64,000 nucleotides of DNA from Candidatus Endomicrobiellum trichonymphae (GCF_002355835.1 NZ_AP017459.1:434001-498000); one strand, 5' to 3'. Counted from the stretch's first letter, positions 45,395-55,458 are shown. Notes: a model not told the origin generated them from the sequence alone. Numbers and translations are program-made.

Positions 45395-46288
45395 ATGAAA
45401 AACATTGATTTTAAAAAATATATTTTACAGAAAGTGGAATATATAAATTTAGTGTTAAAAAAGTTTCTGCCTAAGGATAATTCCGTTGTTTCTCAAGGTA
45501 TGCGTTATAGCGTTTTGGCCGGCGGCAAAAGACTTCGTCCCGTATTGGTTATTTTGGCGGCTGAACTTTTTGGCGTAAAAGCGGAGAACGTAATTCCAGC
45601 TGCCTGTGCCATTGAATATCTGCATACTTATTCTTTGATACATGACGATTTGCCTGCGATGGATAATGATGATTTGCGCAGAGGAATATCCGCAAATCAT
45701 AAGAAATTTGGCGAAGCTGCAGCTATTTTGTGCGGTGATGCGCTTCTTACGGAATCTTTTAGTCTTATAACAAAATCAAAAAGCAGCGAAAAAAATATAA
45801 ATGAGGCTGTAAGAATTCTTGCGTATTACGGCGGTTATAAAGGGATGATTGCAGGACAGACTGAAGATATTCTTGAAACCGGAAAGTGGAGCAAAAAAAA
45901 TAAAATTCTGCTGGGGAAAAAAATAAAATTTATACAAATCCAAAAAACTGCGGCTTTAATGATCGCAAGTTTGAAAATAGGTGCGGTTTTAGCCGGTGCA
46001 GATAAAGAAGGTTTAAAAGCCCTTGAAGTTTATGGTAAAAATGCGGGTATAGCTTTTCAGATAGTTGATGATATTTTAGATGTATATGCTGATAAAAAAC
46101 TGCTGGGTAAAGAAGGCAGTGATGCAGAAAACGGTAAACTTACGGTCCTTTCCTTATGTGGAAAGCGGGAAGCAGAAAAGAAAGCATACGAACATATCAA
46201 GAAAGCAAAAAAGGCAGTGTCGGTATTTGGGAATAAATCAGAAATATTTGTTTACCTTGTGGATTATATAGCGGACAGAACATATTAG
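45395..46288 (+). CDS. ispA: Farnesyl/geranylgeranyl diphosphate synthase
   Basis: Chain-elongating prenyl transferase for quinone and undecaprenyl precursors. The 297 residues contain the first Asp-rich motif 'SLIHDDLPAMDNDDLRRG' (about 81-98) with the two extra residues of bacterial type II farnesyl synthases, and the second at 'QIVDDILDVYAD' (about 222-233). 'GKRLRPVLVILAAELFG' marks the diphosphate-binding Lys/Arg site. The dxs gene lies 444 bases downstream. Confidence 0.94.
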   Translation: MKNIDFKKYILQKVEYINLVLKKFLPKDNSVVSQGMRYSVLAGGKRLRPVLVILAAELFGVKAENVIPAACAIEYLHTYSLIHDDLPAMDNDDLRRGISANHKKFGEAAAILCGDALLTESFSLITKSKSSEKNINEAVRILAYYGGYKGMIAGQTEDILETGKWSKKNKILLGKKIKFIQIQKTAALMIASLKIGAVLAGADKEGLKALEVYGKNAGIAFQIVDDILDVYADKKLLGKEGSDAENGKLTVLSLCGKREAEKKAYEHIKKAKKAVSVFGNKSEIFVYLVDYIADRTY

Positions 46289-46732
46289 ATTATCGTTGTT
46301 GCGGACGAACTTATAAAAAGGTTTTTGTCAGTAAGGTTGTTTAACTGTTTAAAAAACTCAGATAAAAAAGGTTTTTATTTTAGTGTCATTTAGCCCGTTA
46401 GGGCTTAAATATTAATAGAGAAGAAAGAATAAAAATAAAATTTTCCGGCAGGGGATTAATAAGTTGTAGTGTTGAGGATGCAGTCGATTTTTGTCATTTT
46501 TGGATGTTTTTTTAATCATTTTGTGAACGCCATTGTCGGGGGTTTTATCGGAGCAGGAGTTATATTAACTTTTAACATACTTTTGTAGATATTTTGGTAT
46601 GATGGGCGAACTTAATCAAATAATTTCAGACACAAAAGATTTCAATAAGTATAAGCAATAAGAACGCTGTTGCTGACAAAGTTCCAAGATTCTAAACAAA
46701 GTTTGTTTTAGGATAACAAATTGGAGTAATAG
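46289..46732 (+). other. Gap with a small membrane-protein remnant
   Basis: Near 46515-46590 a frame reads 'NHFVNAIVGGFIGAGVILTF', a glycine-rich membrane segment, and stops shortly after. It may be a small dead membrane protein. AGCCCGTTAGGGCT near 46390 can form a short hairpin but has no T run after it. No other feature is seen. Confidence 0.3.
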
Positions 46733-48577
46733 TTGAAAGTATTAGACAGTATAAGCAATCCTCAGGATTTAAAAAAATTAAAAAAAGAAAATCTCATTGA
46801 TCTTGCAAAAGAAATAAGAGAAGAAATAATAAATACAGTCTCAAAAAATGGTGGACATTTAGCCTCAAGCCTCGGTGTTGTTGATCTGTCCATTGCGATA
46901 CATTACGTATTTGATTCTCCTCATGATAAAATAATCTGGGATGTTGGACATCAGTCTTATGCACATAAAATTCTTACCGGAAGAAAAAGTAAATTCAAAA
47001 CTATAAGAACGCATAGCGGCTTAAGCGGCTTTCCGAAAAGATCCGAATCGGAATACGATGCTTTCAGCGTAGGACATTCTTCAACTTCAATTTCAGCGGC
47101 ATTAGGGTTTGCCGCAGCGAGAGATTTAAAAAATGAAGATTATAAAATAGTTGCTGTTATAGGCGATGGTTCTATGACGTGCGGACTTGCTTTTGAAGGT
47201 TTACAAAACGCGGGACATTTAAAAAAGAATATGCTTGTTATATTAAATGATAATGAAATGTTTATTTCGCAGAAAGTCGGTGCTGTTGCCGGATATCTTG
47301 CAAAACTTTTAACTGCGGGCATGGCGCGGAAATTTGAAGAAAAAGTTATGAAGACCGTAAGCAGGTTTCACGGTTTTGGGTCGCCGGTTGGAAAATTTAT
47401 AAAAAGAGTAAAAGTTATGCTTTTCCCCGGCATGTTTTTTGAAGAAATGGGTTTTACATATATAGGTCCCGTGCAGGGGCATAACATAAATAATTTGATC
47501 GTGATTCTTGAAAACCTGAAAGATGTAAAAACCCCGGTGCTGTTGCACGTTATTACAAAAAAAGGAAAAGGGTATGCCCCGGCTGAAGAAGATCCCGTAA
47601 AATTTCACAGCGTTGGAAAATTTGATATTAAAAGTGGCAGAATTGCAAAAGGAGAAGCTATTACTTATACAAAGGTTTTTTCTGATACTCTTATAGAATT
47701 AGCTCAATCTGATGATAAAATAGTCGCAGTAACAGCAGCCATGCCTGAAGGGACCGGTCTTGATAAATTTTCTGAAAAATTTCCTGACAGATATTTTGAT
47801 GTCGGTATTGCCGAAGGACATGCTGTAACTTTTGCAGCTGCAATGGCGGCAGGCGGTATGCATCCGGTGTGCGCAATATACTCGACTTTTATGCAGAGAG
47901 CGATTGACAATATTATACATGACGTAGCTTTACAGAATCTTCCGGTTGTTTTTGCTGTAGACAGAGCGGGGCTTGTTGGAGAAGACGGCGGAACTCATCA
48001 CGGCGCTTTTGATTTATCCTATTTAAATTATATTCCAAACCTCGTTATCATGTCCCCGTCTGATGAAAACGAATTGCGGAATATGCTTAAAACGGCTTTA
48101 AATTCAAATACGCCCTGCGTAATAAGATACCCCAAAGGCACCGGTATAGGTGCAGCATTGTATAAATTGCCGTGCTGCATACTGCAGATAGGAAAAGCTA
48201 CGGTTTTAAGACAAGGAAGAGATATTTGTTTTCTTGCAATCGGGAATCATGTAGAGACATGCTTAAAGGCCTCAGATTTGCTTTTAGAAAGAAATGTAAA
48301 TGCTTCCGTTGTAAACATGAGATTTTTGAAACCGCTTGATATTAATACCTTAAAAGAAATGCTTTTAAAAACAAGGAAGTTTATTACGGTTGAAGAAAAC
48401 GCTTTGACAGGTGGGTTTGGCGAAACTGTAAAAGCTTTTTTATGCAGCAGTGGAGCTGTCGTTGAGTGCATAGGTTTGCCCGATAAGTTTATAGAGCACG
48501 GAAGTTTGAGATTTTTAAGGGGAAAATACGGTTTTACGCCGGAAAGCATAGTGGAGAAGGCATTACAAATGCTGTGA
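46733..48577 (+). CDS. dxs: 1-deoxy-D-xylulose 5-phosphate synthase
   Basis: First enzyme of the MEP isoprenoid pathway, joining pyruvate and glyceraldehyde 3-phosphate with TPP. TTG 46733 is the start, supported by GGAG six bases upstream, and gives 614 residues. Key parts: 'NGGHLASSLGVVDLSIAIHY', TPP motif 'VIGDGSMTCGLAFEGLQNAG' with 'NDNEMFIS', 'FDVGIAEGHAVTFAAAMAAG' with the activating Glu, and 'VDRAGLVGEDGGTHHGAFD'. The product feeds the ispA synthase encoded upstream. Confidence 0.95.
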   Translation: MKVLDSISNPQDLKKLKKENLIDLAKEIREEIINTVSKNGGHLASSLGVVDLSIAIHYVFDSPHDKIIWDVGHQSYAHKILTGRKSKFKTIRTHSGLSGFPKRSESEYDAFSVGHSSTSISAALGFAAARDLKNEDYKIVAVIGDGSMTCGLAFEGLQNAGHLKKNMLVILNDNEMFISQKVGAVAGYLAKLLTAGMARKFEEKVMKTVSRFHGFGSPVGKFIKRVKVMLFPGMFFEEMGFTYIGPVQGHNINNLIVILENLKDVKTPVLLHVITKKGKGYAPAEEDPVKFHSVGKFDIKSGRIAKGEAITYTKVFSDTLIELAQSDDKIVAVTAAMPEGTGLDKFSEKFPDRYFDVGIAEGHAVTFAAAMAAGGMHPVCAIYSTFMQRAIDNIIHDVALQNLPVVFAVDRAGLVGEDGGTHHGAFDLSYLNYIPNLVIMSPSDENELRNMLKTALNSNTPCVIRYPKGTGIGAALYKLPCCILQIGKATVLRQGRDICFLAIGNHVETCLKASDLLLERNVNASVVNMRFLKPLDINTLKEMLLKTRKFITVEENALTGGFGETVKAFLCSSGAVVECIGLPDKFIEHGSLRFLRGKYGFTPESIVEKALQML

Positions 48578-48628
48578 CTATATCCATGCCTTTCCCGGCC
48601 AATCTATTTAGAAATCAATTTTTGGAGT

Positions 48629-49355
48629 ATGATATTGCGTATTATATGTTGTATTTTAATTTTTAGTTTGATATTTTCTGGTTGCGGAAAACATCCGCCG
48701 TACCAGATTATTCGGGGCAATCATAAGGTTGTGGTTGCGCGTGAAAACAAAAAAGAAGAACCTGAAATTAAAAATAAAATTATATATGTTGGCAAAGAAC
48801 GATGTTATCCTCGAGGACATTTTTGCGCAAGTTTTTATAGCGCCTGGGGCTTAACCGCGTGGCGGGAATTAATAACCATAATTTACCGCAAGCAAACGTA
48901 AAAAAACAAAAATAACAATGAGGACGATTGATTGGACGTACGAGCTGCCAAAAGACGAAAACAATGTGAACAACAAAAACAACGAGGAATAGAGTTCGTC
49001 GAGCAGCTCAACAAGTTTTGAGTACAATTTCCCGACGGGCGACGAGGACTTAACGTCCTCAACGGACGTAGCAAATTTGCACGGACAACAAGAAAATGCA
49101 GAAAACAATACCTAACGCAAACAGACAGATGCCGATTGGACAGCCCTCGATGGGAGGACAAATGAGACCTCCGATGAGACAGTCGCTGATACAGCCTAAC
49201 GTCGTTCCTCCGCAGGGGAAAATCCTGCAGGCGACGTAACCGACACAGGAACAATGTCCGATAGGGGCCTGGCGGGCAGCCTTCCGATGGGCGGAGGACA
49301 GTCAGCATTTGGTATGGCTAACGCACTAAGGGCAAGACGGAACAGTTTAGGATAT
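48629..49355 (+). pseudogene. Decayed lipoprotein with low-complexity Pro/Gly/Gln/Met-rich tail
   Basis: ATG 48629, with TTGGAG upstream, opens a lipoprotein signal peptide with lipobox 'IFSGC' (about residues 15-19), followed by about 70 residues to a TAA at 48899. Beyond it, readable pieces in other frames have unusual composition: 'TIDWTYELPKDENNVNNKNN', a serine run, 'FPTGDEDLTSSTDVANLHGQ', 'MPIGQPSMGGQMRPPMRQ' and a last 'GSLPMGGGQSAFGMANALR' ending at 49355. This looks like a large, repeat-rich surface lipoprotein broken by stops and shifts. The region is richer in G+C than its neighbours. I recognise no family. Confidence 0.5.
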
Positions 49356-49357
49356 TA

Positions 49358-50110
49358 ATGAAAAAAAAGAAAAATAAAAAACGTCTTGATGTTTTGCTTT
49401 TTGAAAAAGGGTTTGCTGAAACTCGTACAAAAGCGCAGGCTTTTATAATGAGCGGAAACATTTTTGTAAATAATCAGATTCAGTATAGACCTGGAACTTT
49501 AGTGGGAAAAGAAGATTCGATTGAAGTGAGAAATGCAAATCCGTACGTTTCGCGCGGTGGATTAAAACTGGAATCTGTTTTGGAAACTCTTGCTATTGAT
49601 TTAGAAGGATATATTTGTTTAGATATAGGGGCGTCGACAGGCGGTTTTACGGATTGTATGCTTCAAAAAGGCGCAATTAAAGTTTATGCGGTAGATGTCG
49701 GAGCAGGTCAGCTACATTATAAGTTGAGACAAGACAAACGTGTTGTCAATATTGAAAATGTTAATTTCAGGTATTTTGACAACTCTTTTTTAAAAGACAA
49801 TATAGATTTTACGACGATAGATGTTTCTTTTATATCTCTTGATAAAATTTTGCCTGTAGCATACAGAAGTATTTCGAAAAATGGTTTCGTTTTAGCTATG
49901 ATAAAGCCGCAGTTTGAGCTTGAAGCGTCGGAAATAAAAAAAGGCGTTGTAAGAGATAAAAAATTAAGACAAAAAGCCATAAATAAAATTAAAAAAGTCG
50001 CATTGGATCTGGGATTTAAAATAATTTCCGAAGCCGATTCCTGTCTAAAGGGACTCAGAGGAAATCTAGAACATTTTATTTTTTTGAGTAAAAAGCATAT
50101 TTTCTTTTGA
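49358..50110 (+). CDS. tlyA: TlyA family rRNA methyltransferase / hemolysin A
   Basis: TlyA proteins 2'-O-methylate rRNA. The 250 residues have an N-terminal S4 RNA-binding domain ('KRLDVLLFEKGFAETRTKAQ') and an RrmJ-like AdoMet-binding fold: 'YVSRGGLKLESVLETL', 'CLDIGASTGGFTDCMLQKGA' and 'DFTTIDVSFISLDKILP' with the catalytic Asp/Lys set ('LAMIKPQFELEA'). The ATG lies two bases after the preceding remnant. The gene is intact. Confidence 0.93.
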   Translation: MKKKKNKKRLDVLLFEKGFAETRTKAQAFIMSGNIFVNNQIQYRPGTLVGKEDSIEVRNANPYVSRGGLKLESVLETLAIDLEGYICLDIGASTGGFTDCMLQKGAIKVYAVDVGAGQLHYKLRQDKRVVNIENVNFRYFDNSFLKDNIDFTTIDVSFISLDKILPVAYRSISKNGFVLAMIKPQFELEASEIKKGVVRDKKLRQKAINKIKKVALDLGFKIISEADSCLKGLRGNLEHFIFLSKKHIFF

Positions 50111-50448
50111 ATTTGTATTTTATTGCCGCAGGGCGCTTTTCTCAAAGTTTTATTGCGGGTTTTAGAGAACCTACGTCTCTAAAAATACTGTCTGAATCTG
50201 ATAGACGACTGATCTGTAACGTCAAGAAATGTTTTAAAAAGAGAATTGCTGAAAAATATAACCGGAGTTTAGCTTGAGGCAGTAGTGATTGCAATTGAAA
50301 TTGTAGGAGAAGCTTCAATACAATTTTTTAAGCATTTGTTTTAAATATTTGTTTGAGTCGATATTAAAGTCTCATTAAAGACAGCTGAGTATGATATTGT
50401 GGTTGCGTTATAGGAAAGTTTAGAGAAACAGCATTTAATTGAGGAAAA
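50111..50448 (+). other. Gap, one short unexplained open stretch
   Basis: About 50120-50276 is open in one frame ('FIAAGRFSQSFIAGFREPTS' and 'LKILSESDRRLICNVKKC'), with no family that I recognise and no start codon. The rest is A+T-rich and should hold the leuS promoter or leader. Nothing else is seen. Confidence 0.3.
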
Positions 50449-52902
50449 ATGACAGACTACAATCATTCTGAAATTGAGAAAAAATGGCAGAAAAAATGGA
50501 AAGGAGATAGAGTTTTTGAAACTAAAGAGCAGCAAGGAAAAGAAAAATATTATTGTCTTGTTATGCTTCCTTACCCTTCGGGTAATTTACACATGGGACA
50601 TGTGAGGAATTACAGTATCGGAGATGTTTTTGCGCGTTTTCACAAAATGACAGGAAAAAATGTTTTACATCCCATGGGCTGGGATGCCTTTGGACTTCCC
50701 GCGGAGAATGCGGCCATAAAAAATAAAATTCATCCCGCAAAATGGACAAAACAAAATATTGCCCATATGAGAGAGCAGTTAAAAGTTCTTGGTATCTCTT
50801 ACGACTGGAACAGAGAATTTGCAACATGTACTCCCGAATACTATAGATGGAATCAATGGTTTTTTATAAAAATGTGGGAAAGAGGTTTGATTTTTAGAAA
50901 AAGTGCGAATGTCAATTGGTGTCCGTCATGCAATACTGTTCTTGCAAATGAACAAGTTTCAAAGGGATTGTGCTGGAGATGCGATAGCCATACGCAGCAA
51001 AGGGATTTAGAGCAGTGGTTTATAAAAATTACAGATTATGCTGATGAGCTTTTAGAAGGACATAAACAGCTGTGCGGCTGGCCTGAGCAGGTTTTGTCGA
51101 TGCAGAAAGACTGGATAGGCAAATCCTTTGGAATGGAAATTGAGTTCGCAGTGACGGGAACCGGCAAAAAATTAAAGATATTTACAACAAGACCCGACAC
51201 GCTTTTCGGAGCAACTTTTATAGTTGTAGCGCCGGAGCATAAAATTATAGACGAGATGAAATCTCAAATTACAAATTATAATGAAATTGCAAAATATGTG
51301 ATTGAAAGCGGCGGAAAATCAAATATAGAAAGATCTTCATGTAAAGAAAAAACCGGAATAAGACTTGAAGGTATTAATGCATTAAACCCTGCTATCGGAG
51401 AAGAAATTCCGATTTTTACGGCGGATTATGTTTTAGCGGGTTACGGTACCGGCGCAATTATGGCAGTGCCGGCTCATGATCAAAGAGATTGGGAATTTGC
51501 AAAGAAATATAATATCCCTGTTATAGAAGTTATAAAAAGCAGTAATTCTTGTGACGGGAATCAATCTGTTGATAAAGATATTTACGAAGACAAAGGCGTG
51601 CTTGTAAATTCTAGACAGTTTAACGGAATAAAATCTTCTGAAGCTTTTGACATAATTTCAGAGTGGGTTGAAAAACAGGATTTCGGGAAAAAAATAATAA
51701 ATTTCAAACTTAAAGACTGGCTTATATCAAGGCGGAGATATTGGGGAACTCCGATACCTATGATTCATTGCAAAATATGCGGTACTGTTCCCGTGCCTGA
51801 AAAAGATTTGCCGGTAATGCTTCCTGAAGACGCTGAATTTACCGGAGAGGGAGAGTCGCCATTAAAATCAAGCAAGACTTTTGTGAATGTAAAATGTCCT
51901 AAATGCGGTATGGACGCTAAAAGAGAGACTGATACAATGGACACTTTTGTGGATTCTTCATGGTATTATGCAAGATACTGCGATAATCGCAATGACAATG
52001 CGGCTTTTGACAGCGCGAAAGTGAATTATTGGATGCCAGTAAATCAATACGTAGGCGGGATAGAGCATGCGTGCATGCATTTGATATATTCAAGGTTCTG
52101 GTATAAAGTTATGAGAGATTTGGGGATTGTAAAGCATGGCGAACCCTTTGAGAATCTTTTAACTCAAGGGATGGTGACTCTAGCCGGTAGCGTTATGTCT
52201 AAATCAAAAGGGAATATTGTAAGCCCCGATGAAATAATTGAAAAGTACGGCGCGGATACGGCTAGGCTTTTTACTCTTTTTGCCGCGCCGCCGCAGAAAC
52301 AACTCGATTGGTCAATGGAAGGCGTTGAAGGATGCTGGAGATTTATAAATAGAATATGGCGTCTTTTTGATATAGTTCATACTAAGACCGAGTTTTCGGC
52401 GACTGAAAAAGACAAAAATGATATTTTAAGAATAATGCATAGGACAATTAAAAAAGTTACTGTTGACATTGAAAAAGAGTTTCAATTTAATACGGCGATT
52501 TCTTCTGTTATGGAACTTGTAAATGCTTTATATACTTATAAATATCATTCAAATGATGACGGAATATCTGCAGAAGTATATAAAACTGTTATACTTTTAA
52601 TGACTCCGTTTACGCCTCATCTCTGTGAGGAAATATGGGATAGGTTAGGATATAAAGAGTATGTGTCGGTTTATCCGTGGCCTTCTTTTGACGAAAGTAC
52701 GATAAAACAGTCTTCTGTTGAACTTCCCGTGCAGATAAACGGAAAGTTGAGAGGCAAAATAATAGTTTCTGCAGAAGACAGCGAAGATGAAGTTAAAAAG
52801 ATTATAGAAAAAGACAAAAAAATTGCGGTGCAGTTAAAAGGTAGACAGATAGCAAAATTTATATATGTTAAAGGCAGGATCGTCACAATATTTGTTAGAT
52901 AG
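50449..52902 (+). CDS. leuS: Leucyl-tRNA synthetase
   Basis: Class I synthetase for tRNA-Leu with editing activity. The 817 residues match the bacterial enzyme. HIGH-like 'PYPSGNLHMGHVRNYSIGD' (about 42-60), the zinc-ribbon Cys pairs ('NWCPSCNTVL' and 'GLCWRCDSH'), the CP1 editing domain ('TTRPDTLFGATFIVVAPEH' and 'MAVPAHDQRDWEFA'), KMSKS as 'VMSKSKGNIVSPDE' and a C-terminal anticodon-binding domain are all present. The frame is intact. An LptE-like lipoprotein gene follows after 19 bases. Confidence 0.97.
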   Translation: MTDYNHSEIEKKWQKKWKGDRVFETKEQQGKEKYYCLVMLPYPSGNLHMGHVRNYSIGDVFARFHKMTGKNVLHPMGWDAFGLPAENAAIKNKIHPAKWTKQNIAHMREQLKVLGISYDWNREFATCTPEYYRWNQWFFIKMWERGLIFRKSANVNWCPSCNTVLANEQVSKGLCWRCDSHTQQRDLEQWFIKITDYADELLEGHKQLCGWPEQVLSMQKDWIGKSFGMEIEFAVTGTGKKLKIFTTRPDTLFGATFIVVAPEHKIIDEMKSQITNYNEIAKYVIESGGKSNIERSSCKEKTGIRLEGINALNPAIGEEIPIFTADYVLAGYGTGAIMAVPAHDQRDWEFAKKYNIPVIEVIKSSNSCDGNQSVDKDIYEDKGVLVNSRQFNGIKSSEAFDIISEWVEKQDFGKKIINFKLKDWLISRRRYWGTPIPMIHCKICGTVPVPEKDLPVMLPEDAEFTGEGESPLKSSKTFVNVKCPKCGMDAKRETDTMDTFVDSSWYYARYCDNRNDNAAFDSAKVNYWMPVNQYVGGIEHACMHLIYSRFWYKVMRDLGIVKHGEPFENLLTQGMVTLAGSVMSKSKGNIVSPDEIIEKYGADTARLFTLFAAPPQKQLDWSMEGVEGCWRFINRIWRLFDIVHTKTEFSATEKDKNDILRIMHRTIKKVTVDIEKEFQFNTAISSVMELVNALYTYKYHSNDDGISAEVYKTVILLMTPFTPHLCEEIWDRLGYKEYVSVYPWPSFDESTIKQSSVELPVQINGKLRGKIIVSAEDSEDEVKKIIEKDKKIAVQLKGRQIAKFIYVKGRIVTIFVR

Positions 52903-52921
52903 CTGATGCTTTGGAGAATTA

Positions 52922-53455
52922 ATGAAAAAATTTATGCTGATTTTGGCTTTATTTATTTTGCTTTCAGCATATTTAATATCATGTTCTTATTTACGCAGTC
53001 CTGCTGCCGTTAAGATATTGCCGGAGTATATTAAGAAAGTTTATGTAAAGTCTTTTAATAGTACCAAACAGTTTGATATTGAAATAGAATTTACAGATGT
53101 TATTAAAAAAGAAATAATAATGGACGGGCGCCTTTCTTTGGCAGATACCGAAGAAGAGGCTGACGTCGTTTTTATCGCTATAATTGAAAAATATAGTTTG
53201 CAGCCGCTCACTTATGATGAAAATAGGATGAGTCTTAGATATAAACTTTCTATTAAAGCGAATATTTTGCTTAGTGACAAAAATAAAAGCGTAATTTGGA
53301 AGAATACGAACATAGAAAGAGTGCATATTTACAGGGATTGTATACGTGATCTATACAATGGAATAATATTTTATGACGGAATGAGTGAAAGAAAGGCCAG
53401 AAGCGTTGTCTTTAATAAGTTTTCAAAGTATATTGTAAGACAAATGGCAAGATGA
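52922..53455 (+). CDS. lptE: LptE-like outer-membrane lipoprotein
   Basis: A 177-residue lipoprotein with signal peptide and lipobox 'AYLISC' (about residues 16-21). The rest has the alternating strand pattern of the LptE/RlpB family ('IKKVYVKSFNSTKQFDIEIE', 'VIKKEIIMDGRLSLADTEEE', 'ADVVFIAIIEKYSLQPLTY'), which supports LptD in placing lipopolysaccharide in the outer membrane. lptE directly after leuS is the order in many Gram-negative bacteria. Assignment rests on position and general form because the family is poorly conserved. Confidence 0.68.
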   Translation: MKKFMLILALFILLSAYLISCSYLRSPAAVKILPEYIKKVYVKSFNSTKQFDIEIEFTDVIKKEIIMDGRLSLADTEEEADVVFIAIIEKYSLQPLTYDENRMSLRYKLSIKANILLSDKNKSVIWKNTNIERVHIYRDCIRDLYNGIIFYDGMSERKARSVVFNKFSKYIVRQMAR

Positions 53456-53616
53456 AAAGTTTTGCTCGTTTGCAGGCAGAAAGAAAAAATATAAAATACT
53501 AAGAAGTAAAAAGAAGAGAATACAGCTCTGGGCAAGTAAAGGAGCAGGACGGAAATGCTACATAAACAGACAGAGTTGTGTGTTATGTGCCAGCACGGAC
53601 GTAAAAGGAGTTAAAA

Positions 53617-54703
53617 TTGCTTAAACAGCAGAAAGATAGAATAGATGTTTTAAGGGGGGCTCTTTGATATTGATTCAAAACTGAATCGAATCAAAAACCT
53701 TGAGCTTGAAATATTGGAACCGGATTTTTGGAATGATCAAAATAAAGCCAAAAAAACTATGGCAGAACTCGATGATTTAAAAAATGTATGCCGGTTATGG
53801 TATGATATGAGCAGAGAGGTTAAAGATTTAATCGATTTGAGCATGCTTGCGGCGGACGAAAACGATGAAAAACTTTTAAAAGATGTTGAAGATGGTAGTA
53901 AAAAACTTGAAAAAGAACTTTCGGTTTTTGAAGTCAGAACAAAACTCGGTGGAGAACACGACAAAAACAATGCAATTATCTCTATACACGCCGGTGCTGG
54001 GGGAACGGAATCATGCGATTGGGCTCAGATTTTATTAAGGATGTATTCAAGATGGGCTGAAGATAAGGGTTTTAAAACAGAAGTTGTTGACAGTCTGGAC
54101 GGTGACGAAGCCGGAATAAAAAATATAACTATGATAATAAGGGGTGAATATGCTTACGGATTTTTACAGTCAGAAATAGGCGTCCATAGACTGGTTAGAA
54201 TTTCTCCGTTTGATTCAAACAAAAGAAGACATACATCTTTCAGCTCGGTTGATGTTATACCAGAAGTGGAAGATAGTATTGATATAATTATTGAAGATAA
54301 AGACATAAGAATTGACACTTATAGAGCTTCTGGAGCCGGAGGGCAGCATATAAATAAAACCGATTCCGCAGTGAGAGTAACTCATTTGGCAACTGAAATA
54401 ACAGTCCAATCTCAAAATGACCGTTCACAGATAAAAAACAGAACGACTGCAATGAAACTTTTAAAAGCCAGACTATATGAGCTTGAGCAGGAAAAGCAAA
54501 GGGCTTCTTATGAGAAGCACTATAATGAAAAAGGTGCTATAGAATGGAGTAGCCAGATACGTTCTTATGTTTTTATGCCGTATCAGCTTGTGAAAGATCA
54601 CAGAACAGGATATAAAACGTTGCGGATGGATTTAGTTATGGATGGAGATATTGACGATTTTATAAGTGCGTATTTATCATGGAAACTTGAGAAAAAGAAA
54701 TAA
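53617..54703 (+). CDS. prfB: Peptide chain release factor 2, made by programmed +1 frameshift
   Basis: RF2 releases proteins at UGA and UAA. TTG 53617, with AAAGGAG seven bases upstream, starts 16 codons ending CTT TGA at 53662-53667. A +1 shift at CTT continues as 'DIDSKLNRIKNLELEILEP' and runs to 54703. The RF2 recognition motif 'SPF' is in 'RLVRISPFDSNKRRH' and the catalytic GGQ in 'RASGAGGQHINKTDSAVR'. The product is about 361 residues, the normal length. This is the classic autoregulated prfB arrangement and not a pseudogene. Confidence 0.95.
53651..53667 (+). promoter_or_regulatory. prfB programmed +1 frameshift signal
   Basis: The internal Shine-Dalgarno-like AGGGGGG (53653-53659) precedes the slippery CTT TGA (53662-53667), in the arrangement known from E. 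coli prfB. When RF2 is scarce the ribosome pauses at UGA and slips by one base, so RF2 controls its own synthesis. Confidence 0.93.
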
Positions 54704-54837
54704 TAGGGCAGACTGTCGCGGTTTTAGCATTTAAAAAGTGCCTTATTTTTAATAATTTTTTTTGCATGAAATTGTGCTTTTTTATAAAGTTTATGTTAGA
54801 GGTGTATAAAAATCGGCTGTATAGAGGGGATGCTGGT

Positions 54838-55458
54838 ATGCGAATTGTAAAAGAAGGGTATCAGTTCATTATAGTTCCGCTTATTTTAGGTTTGGTATTT
54901 CTGATTGCGGGTCGGGGCATAATTTTAATTGCGATGGTAACTTTGTGCGTTTTGGTTTCGTTGTTCTGCCTATATTTTTTTAGAGATCCCGAAATAGAGA
55001 TAACAAGAGGAGATAATTTAATTCTTTCTCCGTGCAACGGAATGGTTTTGGAAGTGAGCGAAAATGAAACAGAAAAAGTTATAAGAGTATTTTTATCGGT
55101 TTTGGATGTGCATTTGCAACGTTCGCCAGTTCCGGGAAAAGTTAAAAGTGTTGAATATAAGTCCGGGAAGTTTTTAAAAGCTATTGAACCTCAGGCTCAC
55201 ATAGTTAACGAACAAAACATTATAACTATAGAAAATGAAAGCGGTAAATATCTTGTCAAACAGATTGCTGGTATACTTGCAAGAAGATGCGTTTCATGGG
55301 TAAAGCCCGGCGATGTTTTAAAGCCTGGCGATAAAATAGGCATGATAAAGTTCAGTTCTCAAGTGGATTTGCATATTCCCAGGAACACTGATATTAAAGT
55401 AAGTCGGGGCGATAAGGTTGTGTCGGGCGTGACAATTTTTGCAACTTTAAATAAATAG
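54838..55458 (+). CDS. psd: Phosphatidylserine decarboxylase proenzyme
   Basis: Makes phosphatidylethanolamine from phosphatidylserine. ATG 54838 gives 206 residues, the length of the short bacterial/archaeal form; the frame is open upstream to 54766 but without resemblance. Two N-terminal membrane segments precede 'LYFFRDPEIEI', 'ILSPCNGMVLEVSE' and 'LSVLDVHLQRSPVPGKVKS'. The proenzyme is normally cleaved at Gly-Ser to form the pyruvoyl group. Here the site reads 'MIKFSSQVDLHIP', with Ser in place of the usual Gly. pssA follows after nine bases. Confidence 0.9.
   Translation: MRIVKEGYQFIIVPLILGLVFLIAGRGIILIAMVTLCVLVSLFCLYFFRDPEIEITRGDNLILSPCNGMVLEVSENETEKVIRVFLSVLDVHLQRSPVPGKVKSVEYKSGKFLKAIEPQAHIVNEQNIITIENESGKYLVKQIAGILARRCVSWVKPGDVLKPGDKIGMIKFSSQVDLHIPRNTDIKVSRGDKVVSGVTIFATLNK

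Noticed and set aside
48883-49308. Overlapping minus-strand open frames opposite the lipoprotein remnant
   Set aside because: The region is rich in G+C and depleted in reverse stops by composition. The plus strand has a signal peptide, lipobox and ordered pieces, while the reverse frames are Arg/Ser/Leu-rich without structure.
53714-54703. prfB as a truncated gene starting at ATG 53714 after a dead 5' end
   Set aside because: The upstream TTG frame with its ribosome site and the AGGGGGG-CTT-TGA signal are the standard RF2 frameshift arrangement, so the gene is complete.
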